Source: Pseudomonas lini
GTDB lineage: Bacteria; Pseudomonadota; Gammaproteobacteria; Pseudomonadales; Pseudomonadaceae
Direction: 5' to 3'
Assembly (NCBI RefSeq): GCF_030812475.1
Contig: NZ_JAUSSR010000002.1
Coordinates: 372,001-436,000, forward strand
DNA length: 64,000 bases
This document shows positions 20,514 to 29,074 of this stretch, in pieces; position 1 is the first letter of the stretch, and every line of letters begins with the position of its first letter. The position numbers and the translations under genes are program-made. The notes below the pieces were generated by a model that was not told where the DNA came from, did no database searches, and saw only the letters and a list, made by a program, of their open reading frames with translations.

Positions 20514-21338
20514 ATGAAGAACTACGTTATCCCAGCAGTACTCGCAGGCATCATGGCCTCCGGCTTCACGTTCGCCGCCGAATTGCCCGCCAGCATCAAG
20601 GCCAAGGGCGAGGTCGTGGTGGCGATCATGCCGAACTACCCGCCGATGGACTTCAAGGACCCGGCCACCAACACCCTCACCGGGCTCGACGTTGACTTGG
20701 GCAATGCCCTGGCCGAACGCCTGGGCGTGAAGATCAAGTGGCAGGAAACCGGCTTCGAGCAAATGATCAACGCCCTGACCACCGACCGCGTGGACATGGT
20801 GATGTCGGGCATGACCGACACTGCCGAACGCCAGGCCAGCGTGACCTTCGTCGACTACTTCACCAGCGGGCCGCAGTTCTACACCTTGCAGAAAAACAAG
20901 GACACCAACGAGATCATCGACCTGTGTGGCAAGAAGGTCGGCACCAGCCGCCGCACGACCTTCCCGGCGGAAATCGCCGAATGGAGCAAGGCCAATTGCG
21001 AAGCCGCCGGCAAGCCTGCCATCAATGTGATCGGCACCGAAGGCTCGGCCGACGCCCGTGCGCAATTGCGCCAGAGCCGCATCGATGCGGCGATGCAGGG
21101 CAGCGAGACCTTGTCGTACCTCAAGACCCAGGAAAAGGACATGTACAAGACCGTGGGCCTGCCGATCTCCGAGCAGTTCACCGGGCTGGGGGTGAGCAAG
21201 AAAAAGCCTGAGCTCAGTGAAGCGCTGAAGGTGGCGTTGCAGAGCATGATCGATGACGGCACCTACCAGACCATCCTGAAAAAATGGGACTTGGAATTGG
21301 GTGCGATCAAGACTGTGACCATCAACGCCGGGAAATAA
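20514..21338 (+). CDS. Amino-acid ABC transporter substrate-binding protein (274 aa)
   Basis: Signal peptide (VIPAVLAGIMASGFTFAA, cleavage near residue 22) followed by a family-3 solute-binding fold: MPNYPPMDF, LTGLDVDLGNALAERLG, and the GTEGSADARAQLRQSRID second-lobe segment. It should select the compound that the ArgH-like lyase and CE4 hydrolases act on. The ATG at 20514 is preferred over upstream frames because the signal peptide starts there; GAGAA before it is a weak ribosome site. Confidence 0.9.
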   Translation: MKNYVIPAVLAGIMASGFTFAAELPASIKAKGEVVVAIMPNYPPMDFKDPATNTLTGLDVDLGNALAERLGVKIKWQETGFEQMINALTTDRVDMVMSGMTDTAERQASVTFVDYFTSGPQFYTLQKNKDTNEIIDLCGKKVGTSRRTTFPAEIAEWSKANCEAAGKPAINVIGTEGSADARAQLRQSRIDAAMQGSETLSYLKTQEKDMYKTVGLPISEQFTGLGVSKKKPELSEALKVALQSMIDDGTYQTILKKWDLELGAIKTVTINAGK

Positions 21339-21344
21339 TGCCTG

Positions 21345-21464
21345 TCCTGTGGGAGCGAGCCTGCTCCGGGCGGCGTTCCGACGATGCACCTGAGAACGAC
21401 GCGGGGTGTCAGGCTTGCCGCGTTATCGTTAGCGACCATCGCGAGCAAGCTTGCTCCTACAGGA
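21345..21464. repeat. REP-type composite inverted repeat
   Basis: Left arm TCCTGTGGGAGCGAGCCTGC and right arm ending GCTTGCTCCTACAGGA, with an inner spacer containing GACGCGGGGTGTCAGGC and GCGTTATCGTTAGCGA that is shared with the elements at 18656 and 30234. The two arms are of slightly different REP subtypes. Confidence 0.8.
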
Positions 21465-21494
21465 CCGGATGTCGATCTTGAGGACACCCGAATA

Positions 21495-21593
21495 CCCTTG
21501 TAGGCGCTGGCTTGCCAGCGAAGAAGGCGTGACAGGCGACTTCGATGTCGAATGACACACCGCCTTCGCTGGCAAGCCAGCTCCTACAGGGGG
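21495..21593. repeat. REP-type inverted repeat pair before the first CE4 gene
   Basis: Arms CCCTTGTAGGCGCTGGCTTG and the near complement GCTGGCAAGCCAGCTCCTAC. It follows the composite element at 21345, so the 307-base gap between binding-protein gene and hydrolase gene is almost all repeat. The ribosome site GGAGAG of the hydrolase gene lies just beyond it. Confidence 0.85.
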
Positions 21594-21645
21594 GCCGGTT
21601 GACCACAGGGATTGTGTTTTACCTATAACAGTTGGAGAGCCGCTA

Positions 21646-22494
21646 ATGTCCTCCTCGCCACAACCCACCTGGCCCGACCAGCACAAGGCCTGTCTCGCCC
21701 TCGCCTTCGACCTCGATGGCCCCACCGGCGATGCCATGCTCGATGGCTCGATCTGGCGCAAGCCCGAGTACTTCGGTTTCGGTGGTTACGGCCCCTATCG
21801 GGCGCTGCCGCGTCTTCTCGATCTGCTCGACGAATTCCGGATCCCGACCACGTTTTTCGTCCCCGCCTGGGTGGTGGAAAACTGGCCGAAACAATGCCAG
21901 GCCATTGTCGAACGCGGTCATGAGGTGGCCTACCACGGCTACAAACACGAATCCTTTTACGCCCTGACCCTGGCGCAGCAAAAGGACGTGATGAACAGAT
22001 CCCGCGAGGTGTTTTGGCAACACCTGCACATCCGCGCCGAAGGTTTCCGCACCCCCTCCGGCGATTGGCGCGCCGAGACCCCGGCGATGCTGGTCGAGGC
22101 CGGCGTAACCTACTCCAGCAGCATGCGCGGCGATGACCGGCCGTACCTGGTCAAGGTGCCAGGCTTTGCCACGCCACTGGTGGAAATCCCCGGCCGCTGG
22201 GAAATGGACGATTACGCCTCCATCGCCTATACCCGCGCGCCAGACTTCCCATCCGGCCTGGACCGCACCGCCAGTTACGAGCTGACCCTGGACAACTGGT
22301 GCCGCGAATACGACGGCGCGATGAACGAAGGCCTGTGCCTGACCACCCTGTTCCATCCCAAGATCACCGGCAAGCCAGGACGCATCCTGCTGCTGGAAAA
22401 ACTCTTCGAACACATGCGCCAGCGCGACGACGTCTGGTTCGCCACTTGCCGCGATGTCGCCCAATGGTGGCTGAAGGAGCATCACCATGGCTGA
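21646..22494 (+). CDS. CE4-fold polysaccharide deacetylase / cyclic imide hydrolase family protein (282 aa)
   Basis: NodB-homology (CE4) fold with the full metal site: D22 and D24 in FDLDG, H97 and H101 in YHGYKHE. The order of motifs (GYGPYRALPRLLDLLD, FFVPAWVVE, GHEVAYHGY, then FRTPSGDW and SSSMRGDDRPY) resembles the HpPgdA/cyclic imide hydrolase branch, which opens cyclic imides or cleaves small amides, more than secreted chitin or peptidoglycan deacetylases. There is no signal peptide, which fits a cytoplasmic small-molecule substrate. It overlaps the next gene by eight bases. Confidence 0.85.
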   Translation: MSSSPQPTWPDQHKACLALAFDLDGPTGDAMLDGSIWRKPEYFGFGGYGPYRALPRLLDLLDEFRIPTTFFVPAWVVENWPKQCQAIVERGHEVAYHGYKHESFYALTLAQQKDVMNRSREVFWQHLHIRAEGFRTPSGDWRAETPAMLVEAGVTYSSSMRGDDRPYLVKVPGFATPLVEIPGRWEMDDYASIAYTRAPDFPSGLDRTASYELTLDNWCREYDGAMNEGLCLTTLFHPKITGKPGRILLLEKLFEHMRQRDDVWFATCRDVAQWWLKEHHHG

Positions 22495-23374
22495 TTCCAT
22501 TGTCTGGCCCAAAGGCTACCGCTGCGCCGTGGTGCTGACCGTCGACTACAACGATGTCCACGGCATCCTGACGCAAGCTCCTGAAGTCGCCGGACGCGAC
22601 AAGACGCTGTCGGTCTGGCGCTATGGCAGCCAACGCGGCGTCGAGCGTTTGCTCGGGTTGTTTGCAGAACTGGGCGTACCCAGCAGCTGGTGCATCCCCG
22701 GTATCGTTGCCGAAGAAAACCCGGACCACATCCGGGCCATTCAGGCGGGCGGTCACGAGATTGCCTGCGCTGGTTATCGCCATCAAGACTACGACAGGCT
22801 GGACCTGGCCGCGCAGAGTGCCGAGATCGCCAAGGGGTGCGCGGCGTTGACTGCGCTGACCCGTCAGCGTCCGACCGGGTTTCGTATCCCCGCCGGCAAT
22901 GGCGCGCCGGGGTTCATCGAGGCGTTGAAAGACCATGGCATACGTTGGTCGTCGTCATGGCGTGGCGATGACTTGCCCTTCGCTCACCCGACCGCGCCCG
23001 AAATCATCGAACTGCCGCTGCACTACGAACTGGAAGACGAACCCTACTTCGCCTTCAACCTCAGCCCCGCCGTGCCACCGGCGCAATCACGGATCGCGTC
23101 ATACAGCCACACCCTGGGCAACCTGCAAATGGACTTCGCCGGGTTTCACCGGTTCGGCTTGTGTTATGTGCTGCGGCTGCACCCGGAGATCATTGCCACG
23201 CCCGGGCGGATTGGCGTGCTGCGCGAGTTGCTTGAGGGGATTTTACGGCACGAAGACGTATGGATCGCCACCGGGGCCGACGTAGCCCGATGGTGGGCCG
23301 ATTCGGCGGCACAAGTGACCGAGGATCATCCCGCTTCAGTGTATGAGCGGCATTATCGGAATTATCTTGCATGA
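22487..23374 (+). CDS. CE4-fold deacetylase-like protein with an altered metal site (295 aa)
   Basis: Same CE4-type fold and motif order as the upstream gene, but the metal ligands are changed: motif 1 is VDYND with N22 where the partner has D24, and motif 2 is ACAGYRHQ, so the first His of the H-x3-H pair is Ala95 while H99 remains. D20 is kept. FRIPAGNGAPG and SSSWRGDDLPF align with the partner's FRTPSGDW and SSSMRGDDRPY. The eight-base overlap with the intact CE4 gene suggests equal, coupled synthesis. It may be a non-catalytic partner subunit or an enzyme with different metal use. Confidence 0.8.
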   Translation: MADSIVWPKGYRCAVVLTVDYNDVHGILTQAPEVAGRDKTLSVWRYGSQRGVERLLGLFAELGVPSSWCIPGIVAEENPDHIRAIQAGGHEIACAGYRHQDYDRLDLAAQSAEIAKGCAALTALTRQRPTGFRIPAGNGAPGFIEALKDHGIRWSSSWRGDDLPFAHPTAPEIIELPLHYELEDEPYFAFNLSPAVPPAQSRIASYSHTLGNLQMDFAGFHRFGLCYVLRLHPEIIATPGRIGVLRELLEGILRHEDVWIATGADVARWWADSAAQVTEDHPASVYERHYRNYLA

Positions 23375-23468
23375 GTGCGCGGATGCAGCGACGGGCGCTG
23401 GATGAATTGGAATCGGTTGGCTCTGGACCGATCGCTGAATTGACTATGGCATTGCCTGACCCGGCCCC

Positions 23469-23533
23469 TTCGCGAGCAGGCTCGCTCCCACAGTTGGAAT
23501 GCATTCCCCTGTGGGAGCGAGCCTGCTCGCGAA
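23469..23533. repeat. REP pair with 24-bp perfect arms
   Basis: Arms beginning TTCGCGAGCAGGCTCGCTCC (23469-23492) and its exact complement (23510-23533) with a 17-base loop. It lies between the second CE4 gene and the MFS gene and can form a very stable hairpin. Confidence 0.9.
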
Positions 23534-23594
23534 TGGCGGCGACTCGGTATCAAACCGAACACCATAGAATCTGAATAAGGACATTTGCCCCACC

Positions 23595-24773
23595 GTGGCC
23601 ACTTACTCACTCGTTATCCGCCGGTTGATGATCGTTTCGCTGACCATCGTCGTCAGCCGCGCCATCACCAGCCCGTTGCTCACGCTGTTCCTGAGCAACA
23701 AACTCGGCCTCAACCAACAGGACGTCGGCTTGCTGCTGGGCATCGCGGTGTTCATCGCCACCCTGCTGGCGCTCTACGGCGGCTACATCATCGATCGCCT
23801 CGAAAAGCGCCGGCTGCTGATCCTCGCGATGCTCTCCAGCGCCATCGGCTTCGTGCTGCTGACCTTTGCCGACAACCTCTACCTGACCACCGCCACCCTG
23901 GTGATCACCGAAACCGCCTCCGCCCTGTTCCTGATCGGCTCGAAGGCAATCCTCAGCGAAAACCTGCCGATGGGCCAGCGTGCCAAGGCGTTTTCCCTGC
24001 GCTACACCCTGACCAACATCGGCTACGCCACCGGCCCGATGTTGGGTGTGGTAATAGCCGGCGTGTATCCGGTTGCACCCTTCCTGATCGCCGGGGGTAT
24101 CGCCTTCTTCAGTATTTTCCTGATGATCGGGATACCGAAGCACGCCGCCCCGGCACCCGCCATCGGCCAACCCCAGAGTTTTCTCAAAACGCTGGTCACC
24201 CTGAAAAACGACCGCACGCTGATCATGTTCACCTGCGGTTGCCTGCTCAGTACCGTGGTCCACGGCCGCTTCACGTTGTACCTGTCGCAGTACCTGCTGG
24301 TGACCGAGGATTCCAAGCGGGCCCTGGAAACCATGGCCGCCCTGCTCGCCTGCAACGCCATCAGCGTGATCCTGCTGCAATACCAGATCGGCCGTTTCCT
24401 CAAGCGCGAACAACTGCGCTACTGGATCGCCGGCGGTACCAGCCTGTTCATCGTCGGGTTGATCGGCTTCAGCCTGGCCGACAGCCTGGTGAGTTGGTGC
24501 GTGGCAATGTTCATCTTCACCCTCGGGGAAATGATCATTTACCCCGCCGAATTCCTCTTCGTCGATACCTTGGCCCCAGAGGAATTGCGCGGCAGTTACT
24601 ACGGCGCCCAGAACCTCGCTGCCCTGGGCGGCGCACTGAGTCCGGTGATCTGCGGTTATCTACTGTTGCACTCCCCTGCACCCACCATGTTTTATGCGTT
24701 GAGCGCGCTGACTGCCATGGGTGGTTTCCTGTGTTTCATGAGCGGGCGTCGCGTCGCCATACATCAGAAATAA
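23595..24773 (+). CDS. Major facilitator superfamily transporter (392 aa)
   Basis: About 12 membrane segments with the MFS loop between segments 2 and 3 (GGYIIDRLEKRRLL) and a matching point of symmetry near the middle. It starts at GTG 23595 with AAGGA about 13 bases upstream; no ATG fits better without cutting the first membrane segment. It closes the lyase/ABC/CE4 cluster and may export a product or import a related compound. The family assignment is firm, the substrate is unknown. An unrelated long frame covers the same DNA in another phase and is a shadow. Confidence 0.9.
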   Translation: MATYSLVIRRLMIVSLTIVVSRAITSPLLTLFLSNKLGLNQQDVGLLLGIAVFIATLLALYGGYIIDRLEKRRLLILAMLSSAIGFVLLTFADNLYLTTATLVITETASALFLIGSKAILSENLPMGQRAKAFSLRYTLTNIGYATGPMLGVVIAGVYPVAPFLIAGGIAFFSIFLMIGIPKHAAPAPAIGQPQSFLKTLVTLKNDRTLIMFTCGCLLSTVVHGRFTLYLSQYLLVTEDSKRALETMAALLACNAISVILLQYQIGRFLKREQLRYWIAGGTSLFIVGLIGFSLADSLVSWCVAMFIFTLGEMIIYPAEFLFVDTLAPEELRGSYYGAQNLAALGGALSPVICGYLLLHSPAPTMFYALSALTAMGGFLCFMSGRRVAIHQK

Positions 24774-24866
24774 TGAATTGAAACTTCATTAATATGAATT
24801 TGTCAGCATCAGGATTGAGCGGCACACTGTGCTCGTTCCTTCCCCAATAGTTGGAACATCTTCAAG

Positions 24867-24900
24867 GGCTTTCTGGGTATTCCAGCTAAGCCTTTTTTTT
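24867..24900 (+). terminator. Rho-independent terminator just before the HPP gene
   Basis: Stem GGCTT/AAGCC (24867-24871 with 24888-24892) plus inner CTGG/CCAG (24873-24876 with 24882-24885), loop GTATT, then eight T residues (24893-24900). It ends 31 bases before the ATG of the HPP gene and 94 bases after the MFS stop. It may end the MFS message or act as an attenuator in the HPP leader. Confidence 0.75.
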
Positions 24901-24931
24901 GCCTCGATTTTTTTTACGGATCCTGAGTCTC

Positions 24932-25639
24932 ATGTTCGCTCGCTGGTTACCTGCCGCCATCAACACCCGTCCTTCCGAATGGAGTCGCGCCGCTATCGGC
25001 ATGTCCTTGGGCACTATGTTCAGCGTCTGGCTCTGCAGCCAGGTCTTTGGCATGGAAGTGGCGCAGCATCTGATCGGGCCATTGGGCGCCTCGGCCGTGT
25101 TGCTGTTCGCCGTTTCCTCCGGGGCACTGGCCCAGCCGTGGTCGATTCTTGGCGGGTATTTGAGCGCCGGGGTGGTCTCGTTGCTGGTTGCGCATGTGCT
25201 CGGGCGGACCCTCGGCAGCGCTTGCCTGGCGGCAGGCATGGCACTGATTCTGATGTGCTGGCTGCGTTGCCTGCACCCGCCTGCCGGCGCGCTGGCGTTG
25301 CTGATGGTGCTGGCGGACCCGGCGACCATCGCCCTGGACTGGAAAGCCCTCGGCCCCGTGATGCTCAGCGGCTCGGCCATGCTGCTCAGCGCCCTGACCT
25401 ACAACAACCTGACACGCATCCGTTACCCCAAGCGCGCCAGCGAACCGGTAGCCGTGGTGCCGGCCGATCACCCGCCGGTGGACAGCCAGGCCATCACCGC
25501 CCAGGATTTGAAACTGGCCCTGGCGGAGATGGAGGCGTTCTTTGATGTCACCCCCGAAGACCTGGAGCAACTGATCCATATCAGTGAGTTGCACGCCAAA
25601 CGTCGCAGTATTGGTGATGTGTTTTCCCATAAAAGTTGA
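24932..25639 (+). CDS. HPP-family integral membrane protein (235 aa)
   Basis: N-terminal HPP domain with four or five membrane segments. The family motif reads RCLHPPAGALALL, the HPP being at about residues 113-115; LIGPLGASAVLLF and GPVMLSGSAML-like segments match the family. HPP proteins include cyanobacterial nitrite transporters, but most have no known substrate. The soluble C-terminal tail (about residues 170-235) has FFDVTPEDLEQLIHISELHA. The ATG at 32 bases after the terminator has only a weak upstream ACGGA, so the start is less sure; a TTG at 24899 would fall inside the T-run. Confidence 0.8.
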   Translation: MFARWLPAAINTRPSEWSRAAIGMSLGTMFSVWLCSQVFGMEVAQHLIGPLGASAVLLFAVSSGALAQPWSILGGYLSAGVVSLLVAHVLGRTLGSACLAAGMALILMCWLRCLHPPAGALALLMVLADPATIALDWKALGPVMLSGSAMLLSALTYNNLTRIRYPKRASEPVAVVPADHPPVDSQAITAQDLKLALAEMEAFFDVTPEDLEQLIHISELHAKRRSIGDVFSHKS

Positions 25640-25644
25640 AGATC

Positions 25645-25727
25645 AAAAGATCGCAGCCTTCGGCAACTCCTACGGGATCGGGTTTGCACGCGGTCAATGT
25701 AGGAGCTACCGCAGGCTGCGATCTTTT
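25645..25727. repeat. Inverted repeat with AAAAGATCGCAGCC arms
   Basis: AAAAGATCGCAGCC at 25645-25658 and the complement GGCTGCGATCTTTT at 25714-25727, with inner pairing of CAACTCCTAC-like and GTAGGAGCTACCG segments. The T-run on each outer side would let it end transcription in both directions. This is a known-looking intergenic element type of fluorescent pseudomonads, different from the REP classes elsewhere here. Confidence 0.75.
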
Positions 25728-25864
25728 GCTTTTTCAGTAAGGCAAAAACGCAAACTGACCCTGCACATATCCCGGTTGTACATCACAAATTTGCACTGGT
25801 ACGATCCAGCATCGCTCGTGCGCGAGCTTGTCTATGAAAGAACAATAAAAGCAGGGAGTTACAG

Positions 25865-26971
25865 ATGACTGCTCAGGTTTCTTCTCCGGGGACTTCGTCC
25901 ATGGATGCCATGCAAAACGAAGTGCTGGCCGAGGTGCGCAACCATATCGGTCACTTGACCCTCAATCGCCCCGCTGGCCTCAACGCCCTTACCCTGGACA
26001 TGGTACGCACGCTGCAGCGTCAGCTCGACGCTTGGGCGCAGGATCCGCAAGTGCATGCGGTGGTCTTGCGCGGTGCCGGCGAGAAGGCGTTCTGTGCCGG
26101 CGGCGACATTCGCTCGCTCTACGACAGCTTCAAAAATGGCGACACCCTGCACGAAGATTTCTTCGTCGAGGAATACGCCCTCGACCTGACGATCCACGAT
26201 TACCGTAAACCGGTCCTGGCCTTGATGGACGGATTCGTCCTGGGCGGCGGCATGGGCCTGGTGCAAGGCGCGGACCTGCGGGTGGTCACAGAGAAAAGCC
26301 GCCTGGCGATGCCGGAAGTCGCGATCGGTTATTTCCCTGACGTCGGCGGCAGCCACTTCCTGCCGCGGGTTCCCGGGGAACTGGGGATCTACCTCGGCGT
26401 CAGCGGCGTGCAAATTCGCGCGGCCGATGCGCTCTATTGTGGCCTGGCCGATTGGTACCTCGAGAGCAGTACCCTTGGCGCACTTGACGAGCAACTCGAT
26501 CGGTTGCAATGGCACGACTCGCCGCTCAAGGACCTGCAAGGCCTGCTGGCCAAACTTGCGGTGCAACAACTGCCCGATGCACCCCTGAGCGTATTGCGCC
26601 CGGCCATCGATCACTTCTTCGCCCTGCCCGACGTGCCGAGTATTGTTGAACAACTACGTGAAGTAACGGTCGCCGACAGTCATGAATGGGCCGTGACCAC
26701 CGCCGACCTGCTTGAAAGCCGTTCGCCGCTGGCCATGGCTGTGACCCTGGAAATGTTGCGCCGCGGCCGGCACCTGAGCCTGGAACACTGCTTCGCCCTT
26801 GAGCTGCACCTGGACCGTCAATGGTTCGAGCGCGGCGACCTGATCGAAGGCGTGCGCGCCTTGCTGATCGACAAAGACAAGAGCCCGCGCTGGAACCCGC
26901 CGACCTTGCAGGCGCTGGACGCCGGGCACGTCGCGAGTTTTTTCAGCGGGTTCGACCCAAGCTGGAGCTGA
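25865..26971 (+). CDS. 3-hydroxyisobutyryl-CoA hydrolase / enoyl-CoA hydratase-isomerase family (368 aa)
   Basis: Crotonase-fold protein of the HIBCH type, which frees 3-hydroxyisobutyrate from its CoA ester in valine breakdown. The oxyanion-hole segments are RGAGEKAFCAGGDIRSLYD and DGFVLGGGMGLVQGADL, with the catalytic region MPEVAIGYFPDVGGS. The C-terminal 130 residues (FSGF-DPSW end) are the extension that sets HIBCH apart from plain hydratases. It begins a two-gene operon with the acyl-CoA dehydrogenase three bases later. AGGGAG precedes the ATG. Confidence 0.85.
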   Translation: MTAQVSSPGTSSMDAMQNEVLAEVRNHIGHLTLNRPAGLNALTLDMVRTLQRQLDAWAQDPQVHAVVLRGAGEKAFCAGGDIRSLYDSFKNGDTLHEDFFVEEYALDLTIHDYRKPVLALMDGFVLGGGMGLVQGADLRVVTEKSRLAMPEVAIGYFPDVGGSHFLPRVPGELGIYLGVSGVQIRAADALYCGLADWYLESSTLGALDEQLDRLQWHDSPLKDLQGLLAKLAVQQLPDAPLSVLRPAIDHFFALPDVPSIVEQLREVTVADSHEWAVTTADLLESRSPLAMAVTLEMLRRGRHLSLEHCFALELHLDRQWFERGDLIEGVRALLIDKDKSPRWNPPTLQALDAGHVASFFSGFDPSWS

Positions 26972-26974
26972 GCC

Positions 26975-28126
26975 ATGCACGATATCGAATTGAGCGAAGA
27001 ACAAGTCATGATCCGCGACATGGCCCGGGACTTTGCCCGCGGCGAAATCGCGCCCCACGCCCAGGCCTGGGAAAAGGCCGGCTGGATCGATGATGGCCTG
27101 GTGGCGAAAATGGGCGAACTGGGCCTGCTGGGCATGGTGGTGCCCGAGGAATGGGGCGGCACCTATGTCGACTACGTCGCCTACGCCCTGGCGGTGGAAG
27201 AAATCTCTGCCGGCGACGGCGCCACTGGCGCGCTGATGAGCATCCACAACTCCGTGGGCTGCGGACCGGTGTTGAATTACGGCACCGAAGAGCAGAAACA
27301 GACCTGGTTGCCGGATCTGGCCAGCGGCCAGGCCATCGGCTGCTTCTGCCTGACCGAACCCCAGGCCGGTTCCGAGGCCCACAACCTGCGTACCCGCGCT
27401 GAACTGCGCGATGGTCAGTGGGTGATCAACGGCGCCAAGCAATTCGTCAGCAATGGCAAAAGGGCGAAACTGGCGATCGTGTTCGCGGTGACCGATCCGG
27501 AGCTGGGCAAGCGCGGCATCTCGGCGTTCCTGGTACCCACCGACACCGCAGGGTTCATCGTAGATCGCACCGAACACAAGATGGGCATCCGCGCTTCCGA
27601 TACCTGCGCGGTGACCCTGAGCAACTGCACGATCCCCGAAGCCAACCTGCTGGGCGAACGTGGCAAAGGCCTGGCCATCGCCCTGTCAAACCTCGAAGGG
27701 GGTCGCATCGGTATCGCGGCGCAGGCATTGGGCATTGCGCGTGCGGCGTTCGAAGCGGCGCTGGCCTATTCGCGGGATCGGGTGCAGTTCGACAAACCGA
27801 TCATCGAGCACCAGAGCATTGCGAATATGCTGGCCGACATGCACACGCGGTTGAATGCGGCGCGGTTGCTGATCCTGCATGCCGCGCGCTTGCGCAGTGC
27901 CGGCAAGCCTTGCCTGTCGGAAGCGTCACAGGCGAAGCTGTTTGCGTCGGAAATGGCCGAGAAGGTCTGCTCGTCGGCGATGCAGATTCATGGCGGGTAT
28001 GGGTATCTGGAGGATTACCCGGTGGAGCGTTATTACCGGGATGCGCGGATTACGCAGATATATGAAGGGTCGAGCGAGATACAGCGAATGGTGATTGCCC
28101 GTGAACTGAAAAATTATCTGGTGTGA
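26975..28126 (+). CDS. Acyl-CoA dehydrogenase, probably isobutyryl-CoA dehydrogenase (383 aa)
   Basis: Complete ACAD: FAD-binding [13 protein letters not shown], substrate loop, and the C-terminal [18 protein letters not shown] with the base Glu in YEGSSE. The short-branched-chain reading comes from its pairing with the 3-hydroxyisobutyryl-CoA hydrolase gene, three bases upstream: isobutyryl-CoA is oxidised to methacrylyl-CoA, hydrated, then hydrolysed. The hydratase could be the one encoded at 28225. Substrate preference cannot be fixed from sequence alone. Confidence 0.88.
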   Translation: MHDIELSEEQVMIRDMARDFARGEIAPHAQAWEKAGWIDDGLVAKMGELGLLGMVVPEEWGGTYVDYVAYALAVEEISAGDGATGALMSIHNSVGCGPVLNYGTEEQKQTWLPDLASGQAIGCFCLTEPQAGSEAHNLRTRAELRDGQWVINGAKQFVSNGKRAKLAIVFAVTDPELGKRGISAFLVPTDTAGFIVDRTEHKMGIRASDTCAVTLSNCTIPEANLLGERGKGLAIALSNLEGGRIGIAAQALGIARAAFEAALAYSRDRVQFDKPIIEHQSIANMLADMHTRLNAARLLILHAARLRSAGKPCLSEASQAKLFASEMAEKVCSSAMQIHGGYGYLEDYPVERYYRDARITQIYEGSSEIQRMVIARELKNYLV

Positions 28127-28137
28127 TGCCCTGAAAG

Positions 28138-28205
28138 CTTCGCGGGCAAGCCTCGCTCCTACAGGGGAATGTGGATCCTTGTAGGAGCGAGGCTTGCCCG
28201 CGAAG
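28138..28205. repeat. REP pair with 26-bp perfect arms
   Basis: Arms beginning CTTCGCGGGCAAGCCTCGCT (28138-28163) and the exact complement (28180-28205), 16-base loop. It sits between the two convergent fatty-acid operons and could end transcription from both sides. Confidence 0.9.
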
Positions 28206-28224
28206 ACGTCATTGAAAACGCCGA

Positions 28225-28998
28225 TTACTTCCCGACGAACTCCGCCTCACGCTTGGCAATAAACGCCGCCATCCCTTCCTTCTGATCCTGCGTCGCAAAC
28301 GCCGCATGGAACACCCGGCGCTCAAAGCGCACGCCTTCGGACAGGCTCACTTCAAACGCCCGGTTGACGCTTTCCTTGACCATCATCGCGATCGGCAGCG
28401 ACTTCGCGGCAATCTTGGCCGCGACTTTCAGCGCTTCTTGAAGCAGTTCATCCGCCGGCACGATCCGCGCGACGATCCCGCAACGCTCTGCTTCCACCGC
28501 GTCGATCAAGCGGCCGCTGAGGCACATTTCCATGGCCTTGGCCTTGCCCACGGCGCGGGTCAGGCGCTGGGTGCCGCCCATGCCCGGGAGCACGCCGAGG
28601 TTGATTTCCGGCTGACCGAACTTGGCGTTGTCGCCCGCCAGGATGAAGTCGCACATCAACGCCAGTTCACAACCACCGCCCAAGGCGAAACCGTTGACCG
28701 CGGCGATGATCGGCTTGCGGCGGTTGGCCACGCGATCACTGTCGCTGAACAGATCGTCCAGATAGATCTGCGGATAGGTCAGCTCGGCCATCTCCTTGAT
28801 GTCGGCGCCGGCGGCGAAGGCTTTTTTCGAGCCGGTCAAAACGATGCAGCCAATGTTCGAATCGGCTTCCAGGCCGTCGAGGGCCTGGTTCAGTTCGCTG
28901 ACGATCTGCGCGTTCAACGCGTTCAGTGCTTGCGGACGGTTCAGGGTAATCAGGCCAACGCGACCATGGGTTTCCAGCAAAATCGTTTCGTAACTCAT
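28225..28998 (-). CDS. Enoyl-CoA hydratase (257 aa)
   Basis: Crotonase fold with oxyanion-hole motifs [14 protein letters not shown] and [12 protein letters not shown]; the catalytic glutamates lie in GGCELAL and [14 protein letters not shown]. Short-chain hydratase that adds water to crotonyl-, tiglyl- or methacrylyl-CoA. It is the last gene of a minus-strand operon with an acyl-CoA dehydrogenase, thiolase, SDR dehydrogenase and acyl-CoA synthetase, together a full beta-oxidation cycle for short or branched acyl groups. Confidence 0.92.
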   Translation of the reverse strand: MSYETILLETHGRVGLITLNRPQALNALNAQIVSELNQALDGLEADSNIGCIVLTGSKKAFAAGADIKEMAELTYPQIYLDDLFSDSDRVANRRKPIIAAVNGFALGGGCELALMCDFILAGDNAKFGQPEINLGVLPGMGGTQRLTRAVGKAKAMEMCLSGRLIDAVEAERCGIVARIVPADELLQEALKVAAKIAAKSLPIAMMVKESVNRAFEVSLSEGVRFERRVFHAAFATQDQKEGMAAFIAKREAEFVGK

Positions 28999-29074
28999 GT
29001 ATGACTCCTAAGTATTGTTAAAGCCTTGTCCCACCGTGTACGGTTTTACGGTTCCAGGGGCCTACCGGGTGGTT

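Noticed and set aside
23585..24781. 398-codon plus-strand frame covering the MFS gene in another phase
   Set aside because: Arg/Pro/His-rich translation typical of a shifted frame; the overlapping frame has clear membrane segments and an MFS motif.
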